From positions 1 through 56,453 of the forward strand of contig JASKKA010000001.1 of assembly GCA_030153215.1 (NCBI GenBank): a stretch of DNA of 56,453 bases, given 5' to 3'. Numbering within the stretch: position 1 is the first letter of the stretch; every line of letters begins with the position of its first letter. A program made the position numbers and the translations under genes. Positions 23,661 to 34,056 of this stretch are shown here, piece by piece. The notes beneath the pieces were generated by a model, which worked only from the letters and a program-made list of their open reading frames with translations, had not been told where the DNA came from and did not search any database. The DNA comes from Trichococcus sp. (GTDB lineage Bacteria > Bacillota > Bacilli > Lactobacillales > Aerococcaceae).

Positions 23661-24506
23661 TCAAGAACTACTTAAATCGGACTGTCCGCTTTCGTTCGGC
23701 TTGTTCGGCTCCGGCTCCGGTTCCGTAACTGTACGGAAAGGAATCTCCACTTTTGTCTCCCAAGCGTGCATCTGATCGATGAAGCTCTTGCTTTTCAAGC
23801 GGATTCCGACATATTCTTCATATAATTCATCTATGAAAGCTCGGAGCGCCTGCTTTGTCTCGGTTTTGATTTTGATATTCCCGACTTGCTTTGGCGTGAC
23901 CAGTTGGAAAATCCGTGCGAAATGGACAGCGGCCGGGCTTGCATGCGACCTTCTGGGGTCCTCCCCGTAATGCTTTTGGCATAAGGCACCGGAGAATTTG
24001 ACTGAAAAATCGAAAGGTTCTTGCTTGCTGTGGCAGATGATACATTCCTGCAATTGGGGAGCTGCTCCAAAATATTTCAGAATCCTCATTTCGAAAATGT
24101 TCACTACGATTTCAGCATCCATCCCGTTCTGCATGGCGACCAGCGATTCCTCCAACAGATCATAGAGGTCGGTGGCTTTGATGGCATCGTTGATCGCCGC
24201 GTCGGCCAGATTGTTTAAATAAGTCGCGTAGGCATTCAAGTGGATGTCTGTCTGCATCTTGGAAAAATGGACGGTTTCGCGGCTGTCCTGCAGGAAGCTG
24301 AGTCCGTCATCCTTGATGCGACCAAGATAAGTCGCTTTTGTGAATGGCAGGAGCGCAGCTTTTAAGGCATGGTTCGGGTTTTTGATGTTCTTCACAAAAA
24401 ACATCCTTTTTCCGTGATTGCGCGTGAATATTTTTACCAATGCATCCTTTTCCCTGTGTTTCCGGATCGATAAGACGATGCCATCAAATTGCTGATATGT
24501 TTCCAT
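23661..24506 (-). CDS. recO: DNA repair protein RecO
   Basis: GIVLSIRKHREKDALVKIFTRNHGKRMFFVKNIKNPNH, Cys cluster ECIICHSK; between era and glyQS. Confidence 0.94.
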   Translation of the reverse strand: METYQQFDGIVLSIRKHREKDALVKIFTRNHGKRMFFVKNIKNPNHALKAALLPFTKATYLGRIKDDGLSFLQDSRETVHFSKMQTDIHLNAYATYLNNLADAAINDAIKATDLYDLLEESLVAMQNGMDAEIVVNIFEMRILKYFGAAPQLQECIICHSKQEPFDFSVKFSGALCQKHYGEDPRRSHASPAAVHFARIFQLVTPKQVGNIKIKTETKQALRAFIDELYEEYVGIRLKSKSFIDQMHAWETKVEIPFRTVTEPEPEPNKPNESGQSDLSSS

Positions 24507-24596
24507 GTTGCACCCTTTCGAAAAGAGAAGAGTCCGGAAGGTAGCCTCCCAAACTCTTGCTGATTGCTATTCATGTACCTGTAGCGCGCTTACCGA

Positions 24597-25508
24597 TCAA
24601 TCGTAATCTTTTTGGCGGTAACCGTAATCCTGCAGATAACTCTGCTTATCGCGCCAATCTTTCTGGACCTTCACCCAAAGTTCGAGGTATATTTTATCTC
24701 CAAGCATTGCTTCGATGTCGCGGCGGGACCGGACACCGATTTCTTTCAGCATTTTCCCGCCTTTGCCGATGATGATGCCTTTTTGACTGGCCCGATCGAC
24801 GATGATGGTTGCATGGACGTGGACCTTGTCGTCCTCATTGCGCTGCATCGATTCAACGACGACTGCCACGGAATGCGGCACTTCTTCTTTTGTCAACTGG
24901 AGGATCTTCTCACGGATGAACTCGGACACGACGAAGTATTCCGGGTGGTCCGTCACTTGGTCGTCCGGATAGAATTGCGGCCCTTCCGGTATGTATTTTT
25001 TGATGGTGTTCATCATTTCATCGACATTGTTTCCCTGAATCGCTGAAATTGGGATCACTTCATTGAACTCATTATCGGAAGTATAGTCCATGATGATTTT
25101 GAGTAACTCTTCCGGCTTAACCTGATCGATTTTGTTGATGATCAAAAATTTCGGTGTACGCAGGTTCTTGAGTTTCTCAAGAATGAAATTATCGCCTGCT
25201 CCTCTTTTTTCTGCCGCGTTCACCATGAACAAAACTAAATCGACTTCGTTGAAGGTGCTGTACGCGCTTTTCAGCATGAAATCGTTCAAACGCGTCTGCG
25301 GTTTGTGGATTCCTGGCGTGTCGATGAAAACGATCTGGGAATCATCCGAAGTGACAACACCTTGGATCTTGTTCCGGGTAGTCTGCGGGACATCGCTCAT
25401 GATGGCAACTTTTTGACCGACAATGCGGTTCAAAAGTGTCGATTTTCCTACGTTCGGTCTCCCGATGATGGAAACGAACCCTGATTTGAAACCTTCTTTT
25501 TTATTCAT
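24597..25508 (-). CDS. era: GTPase Era
   Basis: [46 protein letters not shown] domain [14 protein letters not shown]. Confidence 0.98.
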   Translation of the reverse strand: MNKKEGFKSGFVSIIGRPNVGKSTLLNRIVGQKVAIMSDVPQTTRNKIQGVVTSDDSQIVFIDTPGIHKPQTRLNDFMLKSAYSTFNEVDLVLFMVNAAEKRGAGDNFILEKLKNLRTPKFLIINKIDQVKPEELLKIIMDYTSDNEFNEVIPISAIQGNNVDEMMNTIKKYIPEGPQFYPDDQVTDHPEYFVVSEFIREKILQLTKEEVPHSVAVVVESMQRNEDDKVHVHATIIVDRASQKGIIIGKGGKMLKEIGVRSRRDIEAMLGDKIYLELWVKVQKDWRDKQSYLQDYGYRQKDYD

Positions 25509-25518
25509 AAAAAACTCC

Positions 25519-25944
25519 TCAAATTAACTTATAATATAATTCCACAAACTCGGGCAAAAAGATGATGGCCGCAATAAGAATGGTGAAGAACACCGTAACC
25601 AGTACCGCTCCGGCAGCGATATCTTTTGCTTTTTTCGCCAAGGGATGGTACTCGTAATCAGTCACCAAATCCACCACATTCTCAAATATCGTATTCAAAA
25701 ACTCCATGATGATGACCAAAAATATGCAGAAAATGACAACAATCCATTCCATTGTGCTCGACTCGAAAAACCATGCCAGCAAGAGCGGTATCAAGCCCAA
25801 CAAGGCATGACTGCGCATGTTTTTTTCTTCTTTGAGGATAATGCCGATGCCGTCCAAAGCATGCTTCACTGAAGCGAAAAAATTTGGATTCTTTCCGATT
25901 TTCCCCATCTTTTCCCTACTCGTCTCTTTTAAGTCCATAAGCAT
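25519..25944 (-). CDS. dgkA: Diacylglycerol/undecaprenol kinase family protein
   Basis: [30 protein letters not shown]..., [35 protein letters not shown]; start may be the internal ATG at 25908. Confidence 0.93.
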   Translation of the reverse strand: MLMDLKETSREKMGKIGKNPNFFASVKHALDGIGIILKEEKNMRSHALLGLIPLLLAWFFESSTMEWIVVIFCIFLVIIMEFLNTIFENVVDLVTDYEYHPLAKKAKDIAAGAVLVTVFFTILIAAIIFLPEFVELYYKLI

Positions 25945-26410
25945 CCAGTATCTCTTTCTGAAGACCGAACATTTCCTTTTCGTCTTCTTCCGTCATGTGA
26001 TCATAACCATTCAAATGCAGGAAACCATGCAAAGCAAGGAAGCCTAGTTCTCTTTCGAAGCTGTGGCCATAGGACTCCGCCTGTTCGGCGGTCTTGTCGG
26101 TAGAAATGATGATATCACCGATATTTGTGGGAAAGAGACCGGATATGCTTTCCATATTGATTGGCAAGTCGTCATCGGTATCATCGTTAAGAGCGAAGCT
26201 GATGACATCCGTTGCCTGATCTTTGTTGCGGTATTCACGATTGATTTCCCTGATGCGCTCATTGTCCACAAAAGTGATCGACAATTCGGTATCGGGTGCC
26301 AACTTCAAATATTCCCCCGCAAAGGAAATCAAGGAATGGACCAATTCAGTGTGCTCATTCTTTACAGTTTCGGTTTCATCAAAAATATCTATTTCCATAT
26401 AATCGCTCAC
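25916..26410 (-). CDS. ybeY: Endoribonuclease YbeY (rRNA maturation factor)
   Basis: [35 protein letters not shown] (HGxLHLxGYDH motif). Confidence 0.97.
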   Translation of the reverse strand: MSDYMEIDIFDETETVKNEHTELVHSLISFAGEYLKLAPDTELSITFVDNERIREINREYRNKDQATDVISFALNDDTDDDLPINMESISGLFPTNIGDIIISTDKTAEQAESYGHSFERELGFLALHGFLHLNGYDHMTEEDEKEMFGLQKEILDAYGLKRDE

Positions 26411-27429
26411 TTTTCTATGTTGTGTTGTGTTTCCTCTTTGACATCATAGGCCTTGATGATGCTCGCTACGACAGGGTGGCGCACGACATCATGAGTATCA
26501 AAGGTAACAAAAGTGATGTCGGGGATACCATGAAGTTTCTTTTCAGCGTCGATCAGCCCTGACATAGCGCCTTTCGGCAAATCAATCTGGGTCTTGTCGC
26601 CATTGACGATCATTTTTGAGCCGAAGCCGAGCCTAGTCAAGAACATCTTCATCTGTGCAACAGTCGTGTTTTGTGCTTCATCAAGGATGATGAATGCATC
26701 TTCGAGTGTCCTTCCCCGCATGTAAGCGAGCGGCGCAATTTCGATGACCCCCCTGTCCATCAAGCGGGTCGTGTGCTCGACGCCGTAAATGGCGTAAAGC
26801 GCATCATATACTGGCCGCAGATATGGGTCAACTTTTTCCTTCAGATCTCCGGGCAAGAACCCTAGATTTTCACCGGCTTCTACAGCCGGTCGTGTCAGAA
26901 TGATTTTCTTCACTTTACCGTTCTTCAGCGCCTCAACAGCCATCACCACGGCCAAGAAAGTTTTTCCGGTTCCGGCAGGGCCTATTCCGAATACAACATC
27001 TTTCTTCTTGACGGCCTGCACATATTGCCTTTGGCCGAAATTTTTCGCTCGGATTGGTTTGCCCGCATATGATCTGCCGATTTCTTCTTCATAAAGGTTA
27101 ATGAAGAAATCGAGGCTTCCGCGTTCCGACATTTTTATAGCTGTGACGATATCTGTTTGTGAGATAGGGATGCCACGCGCCAGCAATTCCAAAAGTTGCT
27201 TCAAGAGGGAGCGGGCCTTATCGACAGCCGCCTCTTCGCCACTGATTTCTATTTTCATGCCGCGGCTCGTAATGGTCACTTGCATTGCATCTTCCAGCAT
27301 CATCAGATGCTTGTCCTGTGACCCAAATAAATGAGGCAAGACGGATGCATCCGCAACTTCAATTTTCACTGTTTTATCCACTTTATCGGTCAAACAAGCT
27401 ACACTCCTCTTTTTGGGGATTTTTTTCAC
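26407..27429 (-). CDS. phoH: PhoH family ATPase
   Basis: [71 protein letters not shown]. Confidence 0.96.
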   Translation of the reverse strand: MKKIPKKRSVACLTDKVDKTVKIEVADASVLPHLFGSQDKHLMMLEDAMQVTITSRGMKIEISGEEAAVDKARSLLKQLLELLARGIPISQTDIVTAIKMSERGSLDFFINLYEEEIGRSYAGKPIRAKNFGQRQYVQAVKKKDVVFGIGPAGTGKTFLAVVMAVEALKNGKVKKIILTRPAVEAGENLGFLPGDLKEKVDPYLRPVYDALYAIYGVEHTTRLMDRGVIEIAPLAYMRGRTLEDAFIILDEAQNTTVAQMKMFLTRLGFGSKMIVNGDKTQIDLPKGAMSGLIDAEKKLHGIPDITFVTFDTHDVVRHPVVASIIKAYDVKEETQHNIEK

Positions 27430-27515
27430 TGCTTATTGCTAATAGTATAACATAAAGCGGCATGTCTGATGAAAGTATTTATCCCCCGGCAATCCAGTCA
27501 GTTTTTCCGGACGAC

Positions 27516-27556
27516 AAAAAAATGGAATGATACGAAGATCATCCCATTCTTTATCG
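27516..27556 (-). terminator. Terminator of rpsU
   Basis: aatggaatgat-acgaag-atcatcccatt with flanking A/T runs. Confidence 0.75.
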
Positions 27557-27595
27557 ATTAGTCTCTAAGAATTTCAGAAAGTGAGCATCAGGCTG

Positions 27596-27769
27596 TTAGA
27601 ATTTACGTTTTCTGGCAGCTTCAGATTTTTTCTTGCGTCTCACACTTGGCTTTTCATAAAATTCATGTTTACGAGCGTCTTGCATAGTTCCAGTTTTTGA
27701 AACAGTACGTTTAAAGCGACGAAGAGCATCATCAAGAGATTCGTTTTTACGAACAACTGTTTTTGACAT
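27596..27769 (-). CDS. rpsU: 30S ribosomal protein S21
   Basis: [57 protein letters not shown]. Confidence 0.97.
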   Translation of the reverse strand: MSKTVVRKNESLDDALRRFKRTVSKTGTMQDARKHEFYEKPSVRRKKKSEAARKRKF

Positions 27770-27951
27770 TAAATATTCCCTCCCTCCGAGCATTAAAAGT
27801 AACGTTTCCTTTTGAAAGTAAGAAATCAAAATGAAATTGTTCTTTTGATATTATATCATAGGCACAAGCAATTGCAACGTTTTCTTGCAAAACAAAAACA
27901 GGAATTGCAGCCTATGGCAAAAAAACTGGTTCGGCTGTCCGCCATGTTGCC

Positions 27952-28413
27952 TTAACCTGCAGCCAAACAATCCTTGCAGACCCCAAAAATTTCGAAGCGA
28001 TGGGAAGAAATCTGGCATCCTTCCAACTGCTGCTCGAAGAAATCCATCGGACACATCTGCAAAGCAATCGTCATCCCGCATTGTTGACAAATAAAGTGAT
28101 GGTGATGGTGCCCCTCATGCAAGCAAGTGATCCGGAAAAGTTTTTCATTGTTCAGTTCAGTTTCTTCCAAGATCCCGACTTCCACAAAAGTATACAGGTT
28201 GCGGTATATCGTGTCATAGCTAAGTGTCGGATATTCATCCTCTAACGCATGAAGGACTGCCTTTGCGGACAGATAGCGGTTAGCTTCCACAAAAACCGTA
28301 ATGATATCTTCTCTTTTTTGGGTATATTTATATCCGTGTTTCTTTAATTGCTGCAATGCAATAGTTACGGTATCGACCGGCATCATTTTCCCTCCCGACT
28401 CTATCAATTTCAA
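27952..28413 (-). CDS. Fur-family metalloregulator (Fur/Zur type)
   Basis: YTQKREDIITVFVEANRYLSAKAVLHALEDEYPTLSYDTIYRNLYTFVEVGILEE, HEGHHHHHFICQQCG, C-terminal CKDC. Confidence 0.9.
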   Translation of the reverse strand: MKLIESGGKMMPVDTVTIALQQLKKHGYKYTQKREDIITVFVEANRYLSAKAVLHALEDEYPTLSYDTIYRNLYTFVEVGILEETELNNEKLFRITCLHEGHHHHHFICQQCGMTIALQMCPMDFFEQQLEGCQISSHRFEIFGVCKDCLAAG

Positions 28414-28475
28414 ATAGACTATAGTATATTATTAGTGAGATTGCAATGATTAAGATTCAGGAAGGACGAAATTAT

Positions 28476-29312
28476 ATGGAACAACAAGCGCAACAGGACC
28501 TACATTTTGTCATCATATCCGATTCGGTGGGAGATACCGCCAGAAAAGTGCTCCAGGCCGTCTTGGCACAATTCCCATCGTTAACTGTTCATATGTATCA
28601 TTATCCGTTCATCAGAAAAATGAAAGACCTGGAGCCTGTATTGGAAGAAGCCAAAGAGCTGAAGGCATTTGTCATTCATACTTTGGTCGTCGACAACTTG
28701 AGCGAATTCACAGATGATTTCTGCGCTGCAGAAAATTTACCTTGCTATAACATACTGAAAGATCTGGTCAGGGATATCTCCAGAACAACCGGGCAACAGC
28801 CCCTCAAAAGAGCAGGCGCCCTTCATCGTTTGGATGATGAGTACTTTAACCGGATCAGCGCCATCGAGTTCGCCGTCAAGTACGATGACGGGAAAGATCC
28901 GAAAGGTTTCTTGGATGCCGATCTTGTGCTGCTAGGTGTTTCACGTACTTCAAAAACACCGCTCTCCATGTTTTTGGCGAACAAGAACATCAAAGTAGCG
29001 AACCTGCCGATCATGCCGGAAGCTTCAGTGCCTGATGAAATCTGGCAAGTGGATCCGAAGAAAATCGTCGGATTGACCAACGATGCCGAGGTCTTAAATA
29101 ATTTCCGGAAAGAGCGGATGATCGCTTACGGATTATCCCCGGAAACCATCTATTCGGACATGGACCGCATCCGGGCTGAGTTGGAATACGCCTATGAATT
29201 GTACAATAAATTGGGTTGCATCGTCATCAATGTGTCCAAACGCTCTATAGAGGAAACCGCAGCCATCATCATGAGTAGCCTCGAAATCTCCGACACAACC
29301 ATCATACCCTAA
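28476..29312 (+). CDS. ppsR: Pyruvate,phosphate dikinase regulatory protein / bifunctional kinase-pyrophosphorylase (DUF299)
   Basis: LHFVIISDSVGDTARKVLQA, LVLLGVSRTSKTPLSMFLANKNIKVANLPI; start trimmed to the ATG at 28476. Confidence 0.93.
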   Translation: MEQQAQQDLHFVIISDSVGDTARKVLQAVLAQFPSLTVHMYHYPFIRKMKDLEPVLEEAKELKAFVIHTLVVDNLSEFTDDFCAAENLPCYNILKDLVRDISRTTGQQPLKRAGALHRLDDEYFNRISAIEFAVKYDDGKDPKGFLDADLVLLGVSRTSKTPLSMFLANKNIKVANLPIMPEASVPDEIWQVDPKKIVGLTNDAEVLNNFRKERMIAYGLSPETIYSDMDRIRAELEYAYELYNKLGCIVINVSKRSIEETAAIIMSSLEISDTTIIP

Positions 29313-29319
29313 GTAAGAT

Positions 29320-29352
29320 AACGAGGATGCAAAATGCATCCTCGCTTTTTTG
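29320..29352 (+). terminator. Terminator of ppsR
   Basis: cgaggatgcaaaatgcatcctcgctttttt. Confidence 0.88.
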
Positions 29353-29388
29353 ACTGCAGGGCCGATATTGCCGGATGTCGCTCGCGTA

Positions 29389-29520
29389 TTCGATAATTCC
29401 AGTGCGATGCGAAAGAAAATTACCGAATGTTTCTTAACATTCGACAATCTCAGCCTGATGCGAAAGAAAATAATCGAATGTTCTTCACCTATTCGACAAT
29501 TTCGATCCGCTGTGCTGAGC
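29389..29520. repeat. 51/52-nt imperfect tandem repeat (about 2.5 units) with internal hairpins
   Basis: Units ttcgataattccagtgcgatgcgaaagaaaattaccgaatgtttcttaaca / ttcgacaatctcagcctgatgcgaaagaaaataatcgaatgttcttcaccta / ttcgacaatttcgatccgctgtgctgag; hairpin CGAATGTT-tctt-AACATTCG in unit 1. Confidence 0.85.
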
Positions 29521-29557
29521 GGATTGCTTTCCTGGAATTATTCGCTCGTCAGAAAAG

Positions 29558-29608
29558 AAAGAGACAGTGGAAACGAGAGCATTTACCCCCGATTGCCACT
29601 GTCTCTTA
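29558..29608 (-). terminator. Terminator region of the TPM-domain gene
   Basis: gagacagtgg...ccactgtctc inverted repeat, T-rich on the minus strand after it. Confidence 0.65.
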
Positions 29609-29689
29609 TTAGTCAACACCCTTAAGTCAATGATCTTGTTGATATTCGAGTCCTCTTTTTCCCTCTGGTTTATTGGTGCATGCTCTGGG

Positions 29690-30541
29690 TCAGAAGCCTC
29701 TGCTGGATCCGCCGCCTCCGGAAGAACCACCGCCTCCGAAGCCGCCACCTCCGCCAAAGCCACCGCCTCCGAAGCCGCCTCCACCATATCCTCCGCGATG
29801 ACTGTTACCGCGGTAACCACCGCCACCTCCGCCAAGAAGCAGCCACCACAATGGGTTCATTCCGCCACCGCGTCCACCACGCCCGCCTCTGCCTCCAAAA
29901 AAGAAGGACAACAGCAAAAGGATGAACAGGAATTGAACAATGCCCGCAAAGAATGATGAATCGTCTTCCGCGTATTGGGTTGTGTAGACAGGATAGCCGG
30001 AGAAAATCACTTCGTCATCATATTGGTACTCTTCATTGACGACAACCGCAGCCTCCGTAAAGATTTCTTTCAACCCGGAATCAAAGTCATTGGCCGAAAG
30101 ATATTCCAGATGATTGTCCAGAATTCTGCCGGTCCGGCTATCCGTAAGGGCGCCTTCCAAACCGTAGCCGATTTCGAAGCGGATTTCCCTTTCTTCGAGA
30201 GCCAATAAAATCAGCACCCCATTGTCAGTAGCAGCTTGTCCGATTCCCCACTTTTCAAACAAATCAACAGAGTACTCCTCAATTGTCTCGCCCTGCAGTG
30301 AATCGACAACCGCCACAACAACTTGGGGCTTTTCTGTCGTCAATTCATATTGCTCATTCACGCTCATGATGAATGTTTTCGTTTCTTCGGAGAGCGTGCC
30401 GCTTGGATCATAGACATAAAACTCGTTTGTCGGATCAGGCAATGCTTGGGCTTTTTTTGATGGCGCGAACGCCATCAAAAAGAAGAATATCCCTAAAACC
30501 GCAAGCAATTGCCATCGCGCCTTTTTCCTTATATGAAACAA
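29690..30541 (-). CDS. TPM-domain (YgcG-like) secreted/membrane protein with Gly-rich C-terminus
   Basis: Signal/TM N-terminus, FYVYDPSGTLSEETKTFIMSVNEQYELTTEKPQVVVAVVDSLQGETIEEYSVDLFEKWGIG, GGGGFGGGGGFGGGGSSGGGGSSRGF tail. Confidence 0.9.
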   Translation of the reverse strand: MFHIRKKARWQLLAVLGIFFFLMAFAPSKKAQALPDPTNEFYVYDPSGTLSEETKTFIMSVNEQYELTTEKPQVVVAVVDSLQGETIEEYSVDLFEKWGIGQAATDNGVLILLALEEREIRFEIGYGLEGALTDSRTGRILDNHLEYLSANDFDSGLKEIFTEAAVVVNEEYQYDDEVIFSGYPVYTTQYAEDDSSFFAGIVQFLFILLLLSFFFGGRGGRGGRGGGMNPLWWLLLGGGGGGYRGNSHRGGYGGGGFGGGGFGGGGGFGGGGSSGGGGSSRGF

Positions 30542-30560
30542 AGCATCATCAGCCCCTCAA

Positions 30561-31139
30561 TTATTCATCGTCAGTATTCAGATCCACACTAGGCGCGGTT
30601 TCAGCACCGCTGACCGCTTCAAAATAAGATTTTTCATCAAATCCGAACAGGCCAGCCATCAATGAGCCTGGGAACCGTTTGACCTTGTTGTTGTACTTTT
30701 GCACCGCTTCATTGTAGCGGTCCCTCTCGACCGAAATCCTATTTTCGGTTCCCGCCAACTCGTCCATAAGAGCCGTCACTTGTTCATTCGATTTCAGTTC
30801 CGGATAGTTCTCGACAATCACCAACAGACGCGAAAGCGCGGATTCCATCTCGTTGCTGGCTGCAACCTGCTCTTCGGTCGTCTGGGCGCTGCCGATTCTT
30901 GCTCGGGCATCAGCGATTGCCCCGAAAACTTCCTGCTCCTGTTCCATTGCTCCTTTTACCGACTCCACCAAATTAGGGATCAGATCATAACGCCTTTGGA
31001 GCTTGGTTTCCACATTCGCCCATTGGACATCGACATTGCTCTCCTCCGTCACCAACCCGTTGTAGGAGCTGATCAACGGCACTCCCAACAGCAGCACTGC
31101 AATAAAAACACCAATTAATCCCTTCAGCCAACCTTTCAT
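30561..31139 (-). CDS. lemA: LemA family protein
   Basis: SYNGLVTEESNVDVQWANVETKLQRRYDLIPNLVESVKGAMEQEQEVFGAIADARARIGSAQT, RYNEAVQKYNNKVKRFPGSL. Confidence 0.96.
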   Translation of the reverse strand: MKGWLKGLIGVFIAVLLLGVPLISSYNGLVTEESNVDVQWANVETKLQRRYDLIPNLVESVKGAMEQEQEVFGAIADARARIGSAQTTEEQVAASNEMESALSRLLVIVENYPELKSNEQVTALMDELAGTENRISVERDRYNEAVQKYNNKVKRFPGSLMAGLFGFDEKSYFEAVSGAETAPSVDLNTDDE

Positions 31140-31227
31140 CTTTCCATCTCCTTTATGTTTTCTTTTGTGCTTGAATAGTATTATCCCTTATTTAAACCGG
31201 AATGGCATCCATCCAAAGATGTATTTC

Positions 31228-32121
31228 TCACTGATTCAGTATGTCCTCCAACAAACGTGGATTGAATGTCTGCGACTTCAGCATATCCAGTTCGAATCGG
31301 TAAGGCGCCTTTTTGTTCTTTTTGTCCTCGCCGACGAACGGCGTCTCCAATATTTTTGGCAAATCCTGCAGTTGCGGATGGTGAACAATTTTATTTAAAG
31401 TTTCAAAGCCAATCGTGCCAAACCCTATGTTTGCATGTCTGTCTTTGTGGGCCCCTCTTTCGTTTTTAGAGTCGTTGACATGGACCATTTTCAAGCGCTC
31501 CAGTCCGATCACGCGGTCGAATTCTTCCAAAACACCGTCGAAGTCCTCTTTGACGTTGTAACCTGCATCGTTTGTATGGCACGTATCCAACGTCACCGAT
31601 AATTTGTCGTTATGGACTACGCCATCCATGATGGCAGCCAACTCTTCGAAGGTACGGCCAATCTCCGTGCCTTTCCCGGCCATCGTTTCCAGCGCAATCT
31701 GCGCAGTCTGACTGGGCTCCAGCACTTCATTCAAGCCTTTGATGATCTGTTTGATGCCGATTTCGGAACCTGCGCCGACATGCGAACCCGGATGCAGCGT
31801 GATCTGTTTTGCCCCAAGAGCTTGCGCCCGCACGATTTCATCGCGTAAAAAACCGATTGCGAACTCAAAATGGTCCGGTTTGGTGGTATTTGCCAAGTTG
31901 ATGATATAGGGAGCATGAACGACCAGTTCAATCAGGCCGTGCTTCGCCATAAAATCCATGCCTTCCGGAATGTTCATCTCATCGACATTTTTTCTCCGGG
32001 TATTCTGCGGGGCGCCTGTGTAGATCATGAACACCGAAGAACCGTACGATGCTGCCTCCTCTGCTGAACCCAACAACATTTTTTTACCGCCCATAGAAAC
32101 ATGTGAACCTATCTTTAACAT
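31228..32121 (-). CDS. nfo: Deoxyribonuclease IV (endonuclease IV)
   Basis: [81 protein letters not shown]. Confidence 0.97.
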   Translation of the reverse strand: MLKIGSHVSMGGKKMLLGSAEEAASYGSSVFMIYTGAPQNTRRKNVDEMNIPEGMDFMAKHGLIELVVHAPYIINLANTTKPDHFEFAIGFLRDEIVRAQALGAKQITLHPGSHVGAGSEIGIKQIIKGLNEVLEPSQTAQIALETMAGKGTEIGRTFEELAAIMDGVVHNDKLSVTLDTCHTNDAGYNVKEDFDGVLEEFDRVIGLERLKMVHVNDSKNERGAHKDRHANIGFGTIGFETLNKIVHHPQLQDLPKILETPFVGEDKKNKKAPYRFELDMLKSQTFNPRLLEDILNQ

Positions 32122-32187
32122 ATCTTCACCCTTTTATTGTGTATTATCTTAAACAGCCTTTTCGCCTTCAGAAAACGCAGAGACGAA

Positions 32188-32235
32188 AAAACAAACCTTA
32201 TGATACGATTATTGTATCATAAGGCTTGTTTTCCT
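32188..32235. terminator. Bidirectional terminator nfo/aspS
   Basis: aaacaaaccttatgatac-gattatt-gtatcataaggcttgttt. Confidence 0.8.
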
Positions 32236-32265
32236 TACCATCAGATGCTCTTTTTAGTGCAATTA

Positions 32266-34032
32266 TCAGTCCAATGCAGCAATTCTCAGGCTCAACTCTT
32301 TCAATTGCGCTGCGCTTACTTCGCTCGGTGCGTTCGTCATCGGATCGAAAGCTTTCCCGTTCTTAGGGAACGCAATCACTTCACGGATATTCGATTCGCC
32401 AGCCAACAGCATGACCAGACGATCAAGACCTAAAGCGATGCCGCCGTGTGGTGGGAAGCCGTAATCGAATGCGTCCAACAAGAAACCGAACTCCTCTTCA
32501 GCATCTTCTTTACTGAAGCCCAGTGCAGCAAACATCTGTTCCTGCACTTCGCGTGTGTAAATACGCAAAGAGCCGCCGCCGATTTCATAGCCGTTAAGGA
32601 CAATGTCATAGGCCTGTGCATATACTTCTTCCGGATGATCGGCTAATTTATCAAGGTCTTCATCGTTTGGACGGGTGAACGGGTGATGCATAGCAGTATA
32701 GCGTTTTGCATCAGCATCGTACTCAAGCAATGGCCAATCCACAACCCAAACGAAAGCAAATTGGGATTTGTCGATCAGATCAAGATCGCGGCCGAACTTC
32801 AGACGAAGTTCTCCCAGCGCTTGATAGACGATTTCTTTTTTGTCAGCAACGAATACCAGCAGGTCACCAGGCTCCGCATCCATCAGTCTGATCAACTCTT
32901 CGCTGTCTTCCGAGAAGAATTTCGCCACGGCACCTTTCAGTCCGTCCTCTTCGACTTTCATCCAGGCCATGCCTTTTGCGCCGTATTGTTTGGCATATTC
33001 AATCAGATTATCCATGTCTTTGCGCGAATAGGCATCGGCTTTGCCTTTGACGTTCAATCCGCGGACTTGGCCGCCGCTTTCGCTAGTGGCTTTGAATACA
33101 TTGAAGGAAGATGTCTTCGCAAATTCATTCAGGTCGATCAGTTCCAAAGCGAAACGGGTATCCGGCTTGTCGCTACCGAAACGGTTCATCGCTTCATCGT
33201 AGGAAATGCGCGGGAATGGAGCCGGAATGTCTTTGCCCAAAACGTCCTTCATGACTTTCTGAAGCATAGTTTCCGTGATTTCCTGGATTTCTTCAGCAGA
33301 CAAGAAACTGGTTTCGATATCCACTTGCGTAAATTCAGGCTGTCTGTCTCCGCGCAGATCTTCATCGCGGAAGCAACGCACGATTTGGTAATAGCGGTCA
33401 AAGCCTGCGCCCATCAGCATCTGTTTGAACAGTTGCGGCGATTGCGGCAGTGCATAAAATTCGCCTTCGTGGACACGGGATGGAACGATATAGTCACGAG
33501 CGCCTTCCGGAGTAGATTTAGTCAAATAAGGTGTTTCGATGTCCATGAAATGCAAGTCATCCAAATAGTTGCGGACAGTGCGCGTCGTTTGGTGGCGAAT
33601 TTTCATGTTAGTCATCATTTTGTCTCTTCTCAAGTCGATATAGCGGTATTTCATGCGCAATTCATCGGATACGTTCAAATCGCCTTCGATATAGAACGGA
33701 GGCGTTTTAGCTTTCGCCAAAATTTCCACGGATTCCGCTTCGATTTCGATTGTGCCTGTGCCGATGTTCGGATTGATCTGATTTGCCTCACGCAGGACTA
33801 CTTTACCTTTGACTTGGAGGACATACTCCCCACGGATCGTTTCCGCAATGCGGAAGGCTTCCTCGCTGAACTCTGTGTTGAAAACGACTTGGACGATGCC
33901 TTCGCGGTCACGCAAATGGATAAAGATCAATCCGCCTAAGTCTCTTCTTTTGTTAACCCAACCATTGGCGACGACAGTCTGTCCAACGGATGCTTCCGTC
34001 AATAATCCACAATACTCTGTTCTTCTTTCCAT
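32266..34032 (-). CDS. aspS: Aspartyl-tRNA synthetase
   Basis: [90 protein letters not shown]. Confidence 0.98.
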   Translation of the reverse strand: MERRTEYCGLLTEASVGQTVVANGWVNKRRDLGGLIFIHLRDREGIVQVVFNTEFSEEAFRIAETIRGEYVLQVKGKVVLREANQINPNIGTGTIEIEAESVEILAKAKTPPFYIEGDLNVSDELRMKYRYIDLRRDKMMTNMKIRHQTTRTVRNYLDDLHFMDIETPYLTKSTPEGARDYIVPSRVHEGEFYALPQSPQLFKQMLMGAGFDRYYQIVRCFRDEDLRGDRQPEFTQVDIETSFLSAEEIQEITETMLQKVMKDVLGKDIPAPFPRISYDEAMNRFGSDKPDTRFALELIDLNEFAKTSSFNVFKATSESGGQVRGLNVKGKADAYSRKDMDNLIEYAKQYGAKGMAWMKVEEDGLKGAVAKFFSEDSEELIRLMDAEPGDLLVFVADKKEIVYQALGELRLKFGRDLDLIDKSQFAFVWVVDWPLLEYDADAKRYTAMHHPFTRPNDEDLDKLADHPEEVYAQAYDIVLNGYEIGGGSLRIYTREVQEQMFAALGFSKEDAEEEFGFLLDAFDYGFPPHGGIALGLDRLVMLLAGESNIREVIAFPKNGKAFDPMTNAPSEVSAAQLKELSLRIAALD

Positions 34033-34056
34033 TTTCACTACCCTCTTCTGTATGAT

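Noticed and set aside
29389-29520. Possible CRISPR array
   Set aside because: Whole units are repeated with no constant-repeat/variable-spacer structure, only ~2.5 units, and no cas genes.
29350-29625. 91-aa plus-strand ORF with an internally repeated MRKKI.EC segment
   Set aside because: The protein repeat only mirrors the 51/52-nt DNA tandem repeat between two terminators; no RBS or promoter seen, so treated as non-coding repeat.
29567-29956. Ser/Ala-rich plus-strand ORF opposite the TPM gene
   Set aside because: Arises from the reverse complement of the Gly-rich repeat codons; not a real protein.
32683-33939. 418-aa plus-strand ORF opposite aspS
   Set aside because: Exact antisense shadow of a well-conserved gene; composition-biased translation (HF/FRF/QF-rich) with no domain and no RBS context.
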